Of a stretch of DNA of 64,000 bases, positions 27,677 through 36,199 are shown piece after piece. The notes under the pieces are model-generated. The model was not told the origin of the DNA, did no database searches, and was given only the letters and a program-made list of their open reading frames with translations. Position 1 is the first letter of the stretch. Every line of letters begins with the position of its first letter. The translations under genes were made by a program, and so were the position numbers. The stretch comes from Halomonas getboli (GTDB lineage Bacteria > Pseudomonadota > Gammaproteobacteria > Pseudomonadales > Halomonadaceae): assembly GCF_023094245.1 (NCBI RefSeq), contig NZ_JALMEW010000002.1:372001-436000 (forward strand), given 5' to 3'.

Positions 27677-28414
27677 CTATGAGCGGGTCAGTTCGACGAC
27701 GAAGTCGTAGTAGTCGGTGCGGCAGTAGGTCACGGTCAGCTCCGCCGGCGTGCCGTCGGCGAGGTAGCCCAGCCGCGTCACCTCAAGCAGCGCCTGGCCC
27801 TCGGGCACCTCGGCCAGTCGTGAAAGCTCCGGGCCAGCATTGACCGCGCTGACATGCTGTAGAGCCCGCACCACGCTATGTCCGGCAACATCCAGGGTGG
27901 CGTAGAGCGAGCGCTCGACGGCGCCGGGATCGGCGAGAATCGCCTGGGGCAGACAGCTCTCCTCCACCGCCATCACCACGCCGTCGGCCAGGCGCAGGCG
28001 CTTGAGCCGGGCAACGCGCGCATCGCCGGCGAGCCCCAGTCGCAGGCTCTCCTCGGCGGTAGGCGAGGACAGGGTGCGCGATAGCCAGCGCGAACTCGGC
28101 GTGAAACCGCGCTGGGAGAGCATCTCGGTGAAGCTCACCAGCCGGGTCAGCGGCTGGTTGAGACGCGGGGTAATGAAGGTGCCGGAGCCGCGGGTACGGC
28201 GGATCAGACCCAGCTCGGCCAGCCGATCCAGGGCCTTGCGGGCGGTGATACGCGAGACGTCCAGCGCCTCGGCCAGGGCCCGCTCGGAAGGCAACGCCTC
28301 GCCGGCCAGCCAGGCGCCGGCCTCGATGGCGCACTCGAGCCCGCTGGCCAGCTGGTGATAAAGCGGCGTGGGCAGCGCCGTGTTGAGATGTAGCTGTTGC
28401 AGACGGGGATCCAT
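27677..28414 (-). CDS. GntR/HutC-family transcriptional regulator of GlcNAc catabolism (NagR/NagQ-like)
   Basis: A 245-residue regulator. The winged helix (about residues 10-75) has LPSERALAEALDVSRITARKALDRL and IRRTRGSGTFI-type elements. The C-terminal UTRA effector domain includes RVARLKRLRLADGVVMAVEES and LEVTRLGYLADGTPAELTVTYCRTDYY. Members next to nagA sense GlcNAc-6-phosphate or related sugar phosphates and repress the pathway. It is the first gene of the operon and presumably autoregulated through the repeat array just upstream. The start at MDPRL is chosen because TGAGG lies nine bases before it; a start four codons earlier is possible. Confidence 0.87.
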   Translation of the reverse strand: MDPRLQQLHLNTALPTPLYHQLASGLECAIEAGAWLAGEALPSERALAEALDVSRITARKALDRLAELGLIRRTRGSGTFITPRLNQPLTRLVSFTEMLSQRGFTPSSRWLSRTLSSPTAEESLRLGLAGDARVARLKRLRLADGVVMAVEESCLPQAILADPGAVERSLYATLDVAGHSVVRALQHVSAVNAGPELSRLAEVPEGQALLEVTRLGYLADGTPAELTVTYCRTDYYDFVVELTRS

Positions 28415-28443
28415 GGGCGGCCTCATGCTGGCGTCTTGATATA

Positions 28444-28482
28444 ACCAATGTAGACCAACAACAATACCAATAAAATACCAAT
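28444..28482. promoter_or_regulatory. Helically phased ACCAAT repeats, candidate NagR operator
   Basis: ACCAAT or ACCAAC occurs at 28444, 28454, 28466 and 28477, with spacings of 10, 12 and 11 bases; the last two lie within ATACCAAT direct repeats. The stretch is AT-rich in a GC-rich neighbourhood and is 30 bases upstream of the regulator start. TAGACCA within it resembles a half-site of HutC/DasR-type operators. A role as operator is inferred from position and repetition. Confidence 0.5.
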
Positions 28483-28575
28483 GACCTTGCACCTTGGTCT
28501 GAGCCCGCATGGGCGACGGTGGGCGCATCCGTCAACAGCATGGCGACACGCCACCGGCTTCGGCCCCACGCCCGA

Positions 28576-28604
28576 TTGGCGCCGGCTGGCGGAATACGTA
28601 TAGT
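28576..28604 (+). promoter_or_regulatory. Sigma70-type promoter for rnb
   Basis: TTGGCG and TATAGT are separated by exactly 17 bases, placing the transcription start near 28611, about 25 bases before the rnb ATG. The -10 matches the consensus at five of six positions. Confidence 0.55.
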
Positions 28605-28635
28605 GGCCCCCCTATCCCGCCAATCGATCGTGACC

Positions 28636-30576
28636 ATGCTGCAGAACAACTCGGCGCTTGCTCAGCTCAAGCAACAGATCCGCGACAACACGCCCCGCGT
28701 CGAAGGGGTCATCAAGGCCACCGACCGCGGCTTCGGTTTCCTCGAGACCGACGACGGCGAGTCCTACTTCGTGCCCCCCCCCGCCATGAAGAAGGTGCTC
28801 CACGGCGACCGGGTCGAGGCCATCCTCCACGAGGAGGGCGAGAAGAAGTCCGTGGAGCCGGACACCCTGATCGAGAGCGGCATGGAACGCTTCATCGCCC
28901 GCGTGAAGAAGCGCGACGGGCGGCTGTCGGTGATCCCCGATCATCCGTCGATGAATGCCCCGCTGAAGGCGCGGGTCAAGCGCAGCCTCGACGAGGCAAG
29001 CCTGGGCGAAGGCGACTGGGTCGTGGTGCGCCTGGTGCGGCACCCGCTCAAGCCCGAGGATCGCGGCTTCTTCACCCAGATCGATGAGCTGGTGGCCAAG
29101 ACCGACAACCCGGCGGTGCCCTGGCGGGTGACCCTGGCGCGCCACGCCCTCGAGCAGGAATGCCCGGATGCCGGCGACGACTGGCCGCTGCGCGACGAGG
29201 GCCTCGAGCGCGAGGACCTGACCGCCGAGCCGTTCTTCACCATCGACGGCGAAAAGACCCGCGACATGGACGACGCCCTGCGCGTCGAGCGTCGCGAGGG
29301 TGGCGGCTGGACCCTGACCGTGGCCATCGCCGACCCGACCGCCTACGTCGAGGAAGGCCACGCCGCCGACCTGGAGGCCCGCACCCGCGCCTTCACCGTC
29401 TATCTGCCGGGCCAGAACGTCACCATGCTGCCCCAGGCGCTGGCCGACGACCTGTGCTCGCTGTGGGAAGACCGCGACCGCCCGGTGCTGGCCTGCGCGC
29501 TGAACATCGAGGCCGACGGCAGCCTGGGCGAGTACCGCTTCTTCGCCGCCACCGCGCGCTCCCACGCCAAGCTGGTCTACGACCACGTCTCCGACTGGCT
29601 CGAGGGCCAGGGCGACTGGGCGCCGTCCGAGGCCATCGGCGAGCAGCTCAAGGCGCTGCGCGAGCTGACCGAGGCCCGCGCCGACTGGCGCGCCAAGCAC
29701 GCCCTGGTGTTCAAGGACCGTCCGGACTACGTGTTCGACCTCGACGAGGCCGGCAACGTGCTGGGCATCCGCACCGAGGAACGCCGCATCGCCAACCGCA
29801 TGATCGAGGAATCGATGATCGCGGCCAACGCCTGCTGCGCCGACCTGCTGAGCCAGCACGTGGGCCACGGCATCTTCAACGTCCACCGTGCCTTCGAGGC
29901 CGACAAGGCCGAGGCGGCCCAGGAATTCCTGGCCGGCCAGGAGATCCAGGTCGAGCTCGAGGCGCTCACCGAGCTGCCCCGCTACAGGGAGCTCAAGCGT
30001 GAGCTCGAGGGCCGCGAGGACGCCTGGCTGGACGCGCGCCTGCGCCGCTTCCAGGGCTTCACCAACATGTCCGCCCAGCCCGGTCCGCACTTCGGCCTGG
30101 GGCTCGACGCCTACGCCACCTGGACCTCGCCGATCCGCAAGTACGGCGACATGGTCAACCACCGCCTGATCAAGCGCGTGCTCAAGGGCGAGCAGGCCCC
30201 GGCCGAGGCCAGCCAGGCGCTCACCGAGCAGCTCACCGAGCGTCGCCGCCTCAACCGCCTGGCCGAGCGTGACGTCAAGGACTGGCTCTACGTGCGCTAC
30301 CTGACGCCGTCCGCCGAGGCCAACGAGAGCTTCGAGGCCGAGATCATCGCCATCAACCGCGGCGGCATGCGCGTGCGCCTGACCGCCAACGGCGCCACCG
30401 CCTTCATCCCGGCCCCGCTGATGCACAGCGACCGCGACAAGGTGGCGATCGACGACAAGGACGGCCGCATCCAGATCGAAGGCGTCGAGCGCTACAAGCT
30501 CGGCGACGTGATCCGCGTGGCCCTGACCGAGGCCCGCGAGGAGACCCGCTCGCTGGTCGGCCGCCCGGCCGAGTAA
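28636..30576 (+). CDS. rnb: Exoribonuclease II (RNase II)
   Basis: A 646-residue hydrolytic 3'-5' exoribonuclease, nearly the length of E. coli Rnb (644). The N-terminal LAQLKQQIRDNTPRVEGVIK and the cold-shock domain part GFGFLETDDGESYFVPPP align by eye with E. coli. The catalytic RNB domain shows the acidic cluster FTIDGEKTRDMDDALRVE and later GLDAYATWTSPIRKYGDMVNH; an S1 domain closes the protein (INRGGMRVRLTANGATAFIP). It lacks the extra N- and C-terminal extensions of RNase R. It starts at MLQNNS, as in relatives; the ribosome-binding site is weak. It is a single gene with its own promoter and terminator. Confidence 0.93.
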   Translation: MLQNNSALAQLKQQIRDNTPRVEGVIKATDRGFGFLETDDGESYFVPPPAMKKVLHGDRVEAILHEEGEKKSVEPDTLIESGMERFIARVKKRDGRLSVIPDHPSMNAPLKARVKRSLDEASLGEGDWVVVRLVRHPLKPEDRGFFTQIDELVAKTDNPAVPWRVTLARHALEQECPDAGDDWPLRDEGLEREDLTAEPFFTIDGEKTRDMDDALRVERREGGGWTLTVAIADPTAYVEEGHAADLEARTRAFTVYLPGQNVTMLPQALADDLCSLWEDRDRPVLACALNIEADGSLGEYRFFAATARSHAKLVYDHVSDWLEGQGDWAPSEAIGEQLKALRELTEARADWRAKHALVFKDRPDYVFDLDEAGNVLGIRTEERRIANRMIEESMIAANACCADLLSQHVGHGIFNVHRAFEADKAEAAQEFLAGQEIQVELEALTELPRYRELKRELEGREDAWLDARLRRFQGFTNMSAQPGPHFGLGLDAYATWTSPIRKYGDMVNHRLIKRVLKGEQAPAEASQALTEQLTERRRLNRLAERDVKDWLYVRYLTPSAEANESFEAEIIAINRGGMRVRLTANGATAFIPAPLMHSDRDKVAIDDKDGRIQIEGVERYKLGDVIRVALTEAREETRSLVGRPAE

Positions 30577-30608
30577 GCGCCCTCCTCGCGCGATCCCTCG
30601 CACGCAGC

Positions 30609-30630
30609 ACGGCGGCCCTCGGGCCGCCGT
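30609..30630 (+). terminator. Hairpin terminator after rnb
   Basis: A perfect 9-bp stem, ACGGCGGCC and GGCCGCCGT, with loop CTCG lies 32 bases after the rnb stop and is followed by TCTGCATTTC. The T-tract is interrupted, so termination may be partial. Confidence 0.65.
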
Positions 30631-30741
30631 TCTGCATTTCAGGGTCTCCTTCGGACCCACGCCCCCCGCCCATGTCGCCGAACTGTCGCAAAGCCCACGT
30701 AGCGTGAGGCCTGAACCATCGGCCCGCGCGGGAGGGACCCT

Positions 30742-31860
30742 TTGCATATCGCCGACGTCACCATGTTCCACGCCCCCTCGAGCGGCGGCGTGCGCACCTA
30801 TCTCCAGGCCAAGCGGCGCCGGATCGCCGAGACTCCCGGCCTGCGTTCGAGCCTGCTCGTGCCCGGCGCCGAGCGCGACGCCCTCGACGACTGCCATACG
30901 CTGCCGGCGATGCGCCTGCCGCTGGGTCAGGGCTATCGCTTCCCGCTGCGCCGCGCCCCCTGGCGCGAGCGGCTGCTGGAGCTCGCCCCCGACCTGATCG
31001 AGGCCGGCGACCCCTACGTCACGCCCTGGGCCGCGCTGGAGGCCGGCCAGCGCCTCGGCGTGCCGGTGGTCGGCTTCTACCACTCCGACCTGCCACGGCT
31101 GATGGGCGATCGCTTCGGCGGCGCGGTGCGCCGGCGCCTGGAGCGCTACGTGCGCGACCTCTACGGCCGCTTCGACGGCGTGATGGCGCCCTGCCGGGCC
31201 ATGGCCGAGCGGCTGGCGGACTGGGGCGTGGACGACGTGCGCGTGCAGCCGCTGGGCGTCGACCTCGCGACCTTCCACCCCGACCGCGCCGATCCGGCCT
31301 GGCGGGCCTCGCTGGGGCTGCCCGCCGACACCCGACTGCTGGTCTTCGCCGGGCGCTACTCGCGGGAGAAGAACGTCGACGTGCTGCTGCGCACGCTCCG
31401 GCGCCTCGGTCGCCCCTATCACCTGCTGCTGATGGGCCCCGGCATGCCGACCCGGGTGCCCGACAACGTGACCGCCATCTCGCGCTACTGCGATCGCCGC
31501 GAGGTGGCCCGAGCGCTGGCCAGCGCCGACGCCATGCTGCACGCCGGCACCCGCGAGACCTTCGGCCTGGTGGCACTGGAGGCCATGGCCTGCGGCCTGC
31601 CGGTGGTCGCCGCCCGGGCCGGGGCGCTGATCGAGAACGTGCCGCTGGGCGGCGGGCTGTTGTGCACGCCCCACGACGACGGCGCCATGGCCGAGGCGGT
31701 CGAGGCCCTGTTCGGCCACGACGTCGCCGCCGGCGGCCGTCACGCCCGCCGCCAGGTGGAGCGTCGCTTCCACTGGAACCGGGTGATCGATGACCTGCTC
31801 GGCTACTACGCCACCCTCACGCCCGGCGAGCGCGCGGCCCCGCGCCTTCGACATGGCTGA
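30742..31860 (+). CDS. Glycosyltransferase family 4 (GT-B fold)
   Basis: A 372-residue cytoplasmic or membrane-associated glycosyltransferase. The N-terminal FHAPSSGGVRTYLQAKRR is the acceptor-side glycine loop of GT4 enzymes. LLVFAGRYSREKNVDVLLRTL opens the donor domain, and the E-x7-E motif occurs in TRETFGLVALEAMACGLPVV. The start codon is TTG, supported by GGGAGGGA seven bases upstream and by the family-typical beginning HIADVTMFHAP. It overlaps the next, membrane-protein gene by eight bases, so the pair probably makes and handles one glycolipid or surface glycan. Donor and acceptor sugars cannot be deduced. Confidence 0.83.
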   Translation: MHIADVTMFHAPSSGGVRTYLQAKRRRIAETPGLRSSLLVPGAERDALDDCHTLPAMRLPLGQGYRFPLRRAPWRERLLELAPDLIEAGDPYVTPWAALEAGQRLGVPVVGFYHSDLPRLMGDRFGGAVRRRLERYVRDLYGRFDGVMAPCRAMAERLADWGVDDVRVQPLGVDLATFHPDRADPAWRASLGLPADTRLLVFAGRYSREKNVDVLLRTLRRLGRPYHLLLMGPGMPTRVPDNVTAISRYCDRREVARALASADAMLHAGTRETFGLVALEAMACGLPVVAARAGALIENVPLGGGLLCTPHDDGAMAEAVEALFGHDVAAGGRHARRQVERRFHWNRVIDDLLGYYATLTPGERAAPRLRHG

Positions 31861-32824
31861 GCGTCGCCGACATTACGGCGGGTGGCTGGCCGCGGCGCTG
31901 GTGCTGGCCCTGGCGGTGCCGCTGATGATCGGCGGCCGCGAGGCACTGACGGCGCTGGGCGCGTTCCCGCCGGGCAGGCTGGCGGGGATGCTGGCGCTGG
32001 TGGTGCTGTGCTGGAACCTCAACGCCCTGCGCCTGAGGCTGCTGCTGGCGGGGCGCGCCGGCCAGCTCGGCCAGCGCAGCGCCCTGGGGATGGTGATGGC
32101 CACCGAGTTCGCCATCTGCGCCACCCCGGGCGGCAGCGGCGGGCTGCCGACCCTGCTCGCGCTGCTGGCCCGACGCGGGCTGCGCCCCGCCCGGGCCTCG
32201 GCGGTGTTCATGGTCGACCAGTGCTGCGACCTGCTGTTCTTCCTCGCCGCGCTGACCGCCCTGGTGCTGGTGTCGCTGGTCACGGCCGTGCCCTGGCCCC
32301 ATCAGTGGCTGCTGGTCGCCGCCATCGTCACCCTGCTCCTGCTGCTGACGACGGGGGCGATGCTGATCCGGCACCTGCCGGCGCTGCTGCGCCGCCGCGG
32401 GTCACGAAGGCGGCGCCCCGGTCTGGCCCGGCGGCTGCTCGGCTTTCGCCAGGCGCTGACCGCCACCCTGGCACTGCCCCGCCCGGTGCTGGTGCTGGCC
32501 ATGGCCAGCTGCGCCGCCCACTGGCTGACGCGCTACAGCCTGCTCTACCTGGCGCTCAAGGGGCTCGGCGCCGACGTGGCCTGGAGCTGGGCCTTCCTGG
32601 TGCAGATGCTGTCGATGGCCGCAGGCCAGCTGAGCCTGCTGCCCGGCGGCACCGGTGCCGCCGAACTCGGCACCGGCATGCTGCTGATCCCGCTGGTCGG
32701 CCAGGCCACCGCCGGGGCCGCCATCGTGATCTGGCGCTTCGTCACCTTCCACTGCTACCTGCTGGCCGGCGCCCCGGTGTTCCTGGCCATGATCGGCCTG
32801 CCCCGTCGTCAGCGAGCGCGCTGA
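31853..32824 (+). CDS. Lysylphosphatidylglycerol synthase TM-region/flippase-like (UPF0104) membrane protein
   Basis: A 323-residue polytopic inner-membrane protein with about eight hydrophobic segments. NALRLRLLLAG, ATEFAICATPGGSGGLPTLLALLARRG and LSLLPGGTGAAELGTGMLL are typical of the UPF0104/LPG-synthase N-terminal membrane family (PF03706). It lacks the C-terminal aminoacyltransferase domain of MprF. Stand-alone members next to glycosyltransferases are thought to move or synthesise glycolipids, but no activity is established. The ATG lies inside the last codons of the glycosyltransferase gene. The convergent secretion-adaptor gene ends 33 bases away. Confidence 0.78.
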   Translation: MAERRRHYGGWLAAALVLALAVPLMIGGREALTALGAFPPGRLAGMLALVVLCWNLNALRLRLLLAGRAGQLGQRSALGMVMATEFAICATPGGSGGLPTLLALLARRGLRPARASAVFMVDQCCDLLFFLAALTALVLVSLVTAVPWPHQWLLVAAIVTLLLLLTTGAMLIRHLPALLRRRGSRRRRPGLARRLLGFRQALTATLALPRPVLVLAMASCAAHWLTRYSLLYLALKGLGADVAWSWAFLVQMLSMAAGQLSLLPGGTGAAELGTGMLLIPLVGQATAGAAIVIWRFVTFHCYLLAGAPVFLAMIGLPRRQRAR

Positions 32825-32857
32825 ACCAGGCCGGAACGCGCCCCGAGCGAGGCCGGC

Positions 32858-34171
32858 TCAGTCGGCCCGCATGGCCCGCGCCAGCATGTCGGTCACCGGC
32901 TTGGCCAGATAGCTGGCGAAGGTGCGGCTGGCGGCCTGCAGCCGCACCTCGGCGGGCATGCCTGCCTGCAGCCGCATCGACTCGGGCATCGCCTCACGCT
33001 CCGCCTCGCCGACCCGGACCCGCACCTCGTAGTAGCGCTTACCGCTGCGCTCGTCGGTGAAGCTGTCGGCGGAGACCCGCTGCACGGTGCCGTCGATAAG
33101 CCGCGAGCGGCGACGATTGAAGGCGCTGAAGCGGATCTCCGCCGACTGGCCGGGATAGACGCTGTCGATGTCCTGATCGGCGACCCGGGCCTCGACCACG
33201 AACTCCCCGCCGCCCGGGACGATCTCCAGCAGCGTGGTGCCGGGCTCGATCACCGCGCCGCGGGTATGCACCGCCAGGCCAACCACCGTGCCCGCGGCCG
33301 GCGCCGTCACCGTGGTACGCCGCCGCTGATCGCGCAGCGCGGTCATCCGCTCCCGGGCATCGGCGATCTGGCGCCGGGTCTCGCGCAGGCGCTCGCCCAC
33401 TTCCTGGCGGAACTCTTCCACGCGCACCCGCTTCTTGAGATCGTTCTCGCTGATCTGCGACCTCAGCCGAGCGATCTCGGTGCGATGCTGTTCGATCTCG
33501 CCCTGATACTGCAGCACCTCGCGCTCCAGCTCTCGCAGCCGGCGGTTGTCGCCCAGCCCGTCCTTGAACAGCGAGCGATAGGCCTCGGCATCCTCGCGCA
33601 GCGAAGCAAGCTGCTCGCGACTGACCCGGATCATCGCCTCGCGACCCTCGATGCGCTGGCGCAGCTGCTCGCTCTGCGCCTCCAGCGACGCCAGCGCCCC
33701 GTCGAGCGCCTCGCGACGCGAGTGGAAGAGCCCGCGCTGCACCGCCTTGAGCTGTGCGTTGCGCGGTGAGTCAGCGTCATCGAGCGCGTCGGGAAACGTC
33801 AGGCGGTCTTCGCCGGCCTGCTCGGCCATCAGCCGGACCTCGGCGGCGCGATTGATCAGGTATTGGGAGCGCGCGATCTGCAGCCGCGACTCGACCTGGG
33901 TCGGATCGAGCACCAGCAGCGTCTGCCCTTCCTCGACGCGATCGCCCTCCTCGACCGCGATGCGGCGCACGATGCCGCCCTCGAGATGCTGCACCGTCTT
34001 CTTGAACGAGGCCACCTCGACCCGGCCGGGGGCGATCACCGACACCGCCAGCTCGGCCGAGACCGCCCAGCCGCCGAAACCGAGCACGCAGACCAGCACC
34101 AGCGCCAGCCCCGCGAGGCGATGGCGACGGTCATCGACCGGTGGCCGAGGCGCATCATGTGTCGGCTGCAT
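32858..34171 (-). CDS. Type I secretion periplasmic adaptor (HlyD/PrtE family)
   Basis: A 437-residue membrane-fusion protein. A single N-terminal membrane anchor (LAGLALVLVCVLGFGGWAVS, about residues 19-38) is followed by a split barrel-sandwich domain (VAVEEGDRVEEGQTLLVLDPT). A long alpha-helical coiled coil covers about residues 100-290 (RRLRELEREVLQYQGEIEQH). The returning lipoyl-like half then has TVTAPAAGTVVGLAVHT, before the beta-barrel. It links the inner-membrane ABC exporter to a TolC-type outer-membrane channel, which is not encoded nearby. The start at MQPTH is preceded by CAGGGAGGC and overlaps the ABC gene by 17 bases. Confidence 0.88.
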   Translation of the reverse strand: MQPTHDAPRPPVDDRRHRLAGLALVLVCVLGFGGWAVSAELAVSVIAPGRVEVASFKKTVQHLEGGIVRRIAVEEGDRVEEGQTLLVLDPTQVESRLQIARSQYLINRAAEVRLMAEQAGEDRLTFPDALDDADSPRNAQLKAVQRGLFHSRREALDGALASLEAQSEQLRQRIEGREAMIRVSREQLASLREDAEAYRSLFKDGLGDNRRLRELEREVLQYQGEIEQHRTEIARLRSQISENDLKKRVRVEEFRQEVGERLRETRRQIADARERMTALRDQRRRTTVTAPAAGTVVGLAVHTRGAVIEPGTTLLEIVPGGGEFVVEARVADQDIDSVYPGQSAEIRFSAFNRRRSRLIDGTVQRVSADSFTDERSGKRYYEVRVRVGEAEREAMPESMRLQAGMPAEVRLQAASRTFASYLAKPVTDMLARAMRAD

Positions 34172-35936
34172 GGGCGCCTCCCTGAGCGGTCGCTTCGCGT
34201 CGTTCATGCCGCCGGGCCGCCATGCGCTCCAGCACACGATCGCGGGAGCCGAACAGCGACACCCGGCCGTCGTCGAGCACCAGCAGGCGATCGACCCGTT
34301 TCAGCACCCCGCTGCGATGACTGATCACCAGCAGGGTCACGCCGTCCCGCCGCAGGGCCTCCATGGCCTCGGCCAGGGCCTGTTCGCCGCGATGGTCCAG
34401 ATTGGCATTCGGCTCGTCGAGCACCACCAGCACCGGGTCGCCATAAAGCGCCCGCGCCAGGCCGATGCGCTGGCGCTGGCCGGCGGAGAGCAGGCCGCCG
34501 CCCGGCGCCAGCCAGGTGTCATAGCCCTCGGGCAGTCGCAGGATCATGTCATGCACCCCGGCGCGGCGCGCCGCCGCGATCACTCGCTCGCCGTCGACCT
34601 CGGCGAAGCGGGCGATGTTCTCGGCGAGGGTACCGGCAAACAGCTCGACGTCCTGGGGCAGATAGCCGAGGTGCGGCCCCAGGGCGCGGCGATCCCAGCG
34701 CGTGATATCGGCGCCGTCCAGCCGCACACAGCCTTCCCGGGCCGGCCACACGCCCAGCGCCAGGCGCGCCAGGGTCGACTTGCCGGCGGCGCTGGGGCCG
34801 ATGATGCCGACCTGCTGCCCCGGGGCGATATCGAGATCGATGCCGGCCAGGATGGGCCGCTTCCCACCCGGAGCCCCGGCCGTCACGCCCTCGAGGGTCA
34901 GCTGCCCCCGGGGGGCCGGCAGCGACATGGGAGACGCGGGCGGCGGCGCCTCGCGGAAGATCGCCTCGAGTCGACGATAGGCGGCGCGGGCCGCGACGAC
35001 GCTGCGCCAGCTGCCGACCAGCTGATCGACCGGCGACAGCACCCGGCCCAGCAGGATGGAGCCGGCGATCATCATGCCGGCGGTGATCCGCTCCTCGAGC
35101 ACCAGCCAGGCGCCGAGCCCAAGGATCATCGACTGCAGCAGCAGCCGCAGCGCCCGAGTGAGGCTCGACAGCATGGCCGCCCGATCGCTGGCCAGCGACT
35201 GCCGCCACAGCCCGCGACGATGGTGCGCCAGCCAGCGTCCGGCGACGCTCGACAGCATGCCCATGGCATCGAGCGCCTCGGCGTTGCGCAGGTTGTCCGC
35301 CGCTCGCTCGCGGGCGGCCGCCATCTCCTGCCCGGCACCCTCCAGCCAGCCGCGTGTGGCCTTCTCGCTGATCACCACCAGCGCCAGCAGCAGCAGGCCG
35401 GCGGCAGCGGCGAAGACGCCGAACCAGGGATCGAACAGGCACAGCAGGGCCAGATAGACCGGCACCCAGAGCACATCGAAGAAGGCCAGCAGCGCGCCTC
35501 CCGCCAGCCCCTGACGCAGGGTGGCGAGATCGTCCAGCGGCCCGGCGCCCTGGCCGCCCGCCCGCTGCAGGCCGCGGCGGAACATCGCCGCATGCAGGGG
35601 CTCGACGACGCACGCGTCGAGGCGGTTGGCCAGGCGAACCAGCACGCCCGCTCGCACCCACTCAATTCCACCGATGACCACGTACAGGAAGATCACCAGC
35701 AGCGTCAGCATCAACAGCGTCGCTTCGCTGCCCGAGGGGATCACCCGGTCGTACACCTGAAGCATGTACAGCGCAGGCGTCATCATCAGCAGGTTGAGGC
35801 ACAGGCTGAAGCCCGCGACCCACAGCAGCGAACGGCGACACGCCTCGCGCGCATCGGCCAGCGGCGTGTCGGCGCCTGCCCGAGCCTGACCGCCGACTTC
35901 CGCTCTCTCTCGGCCTTTCCTTCGCCGGCTCAACAC
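34155..35936 (-). CDS. Type I secretion ABC exporter, permease-ATPase fusion (PrtD family)
   Basis: A 593-residue half-transporter. The membrane domain begins with CRRSLLWVAGFSLCLNLLMMTPALYMLQVYDRVIPS-type sequence, characteristic of the PrtD/AprD group that exports RTX proteins. The ATPase has Walker A GPSAAGKST, a variant signature LSAGQRQR, Walker B VLVVLDEPNANLD and H-loop ISHRSG. No C39 peptidase domain is present. The start is uncertain: the GTG used here is the last plausible one before the conserved region. Open frame extends to ATG and TTG codons up to about 36065, but composition there looks non-coding. The divergent gene encodes an RTX-containing protein, the obvious substrate. Confidence 0.87.
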   Translation of the reverse strand: MLSRRRKGRERAEVGGQARAGADTPLADAREACRRSLLWVAGFSLCLNLLMMTPALYMLQVYDRVIPSGSEATLLMLTLLVIFLYVVIGGIEWVRAGVLVRLANRLDACVVEPLHAAMFRRGLQRAGGQGAGPLDDLATLRQGLAGGALLAFFDVLWVPVYLALLCLFDPWFGVFAAAAGLLLLALVVISEKATRGWLEGAGQEMAAARERAADNLRNAEALDAMGMLSSVAGRWLAHHRRGLWRQSLASDRAAMLSSLTRALRLLLQSMILGLGAWLVLEERITAGMMIAGSILLGRVLSPVDQLVGSWRSVVAARAAYRRLEAIFREAPPPASPMSLPAPRGQLTLEGVTAGAPGGKRPILAGIDLDIAPGQQVGIIGPSAAGKSTLARLALGVWPAREGCVRLDGADITRWDRRALGPHLGYLPQDVELFAGTLAENIARFAEVDGERVIAAARRAGVHDMILRLPEGYDTWLAPGGGLLSAGQRQRIGLARALYGDPVLVVLDEPNANLDHRGEQALAEAMEALRRDGVTLLVISHRSGVLKRVDRLLVLDDGRVSLFGSRDRVLERMAARRHERREATAQGGAHAADT

Positions 35937-36123
35937 TCCGCTGACTCTCCCATGCCCTGGTTTCCCTCTCACTTTCAACACGCCGATTGACGCTATTTTT
36001 TCCCTGTACAAAACTGAAAATGGCGCCTCTTTTGCGCCAATCATCGGGAAAATACCCGGTATCAAACCCTTTGTTCAACCCTGGAAAAATGTCTCCTAAT
36101 GACGACAAAAGAGAGTCATGATT

Positions 36124-36141
36124 TCGATAAAAATCTATCGA
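36124..36141. promoter_or_regulatory. Inverted repeat TCGATA-N6-TATCGA in the divergent secretion promoter region
   Basis: A perfect 6-bp inverted repeat with a 6-base AT-rich centre lies in the 263-bp AT-rich region between the exporter and the secreted-protein gene, 59 bases before the latter's ATG. It looks like a dimeric regulator site; no assignment to a known regulator can be made. Confidence 0.4.
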
Positions 36142-36199
36142 TAAGCCGGCCTATGAATATTCGACATCATCACGACACTTCGACAACAGGAGTCAATAC

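Noticed and set aside
28612..31854. A 1080-codon open frame on the minus strand opposite rnb and the glycosyltransferase
   Set aside because: It spans two unrelated genes and their terminator, and has the same shadow-type composition; codon bias of the real genes leaves the opposite frame open.
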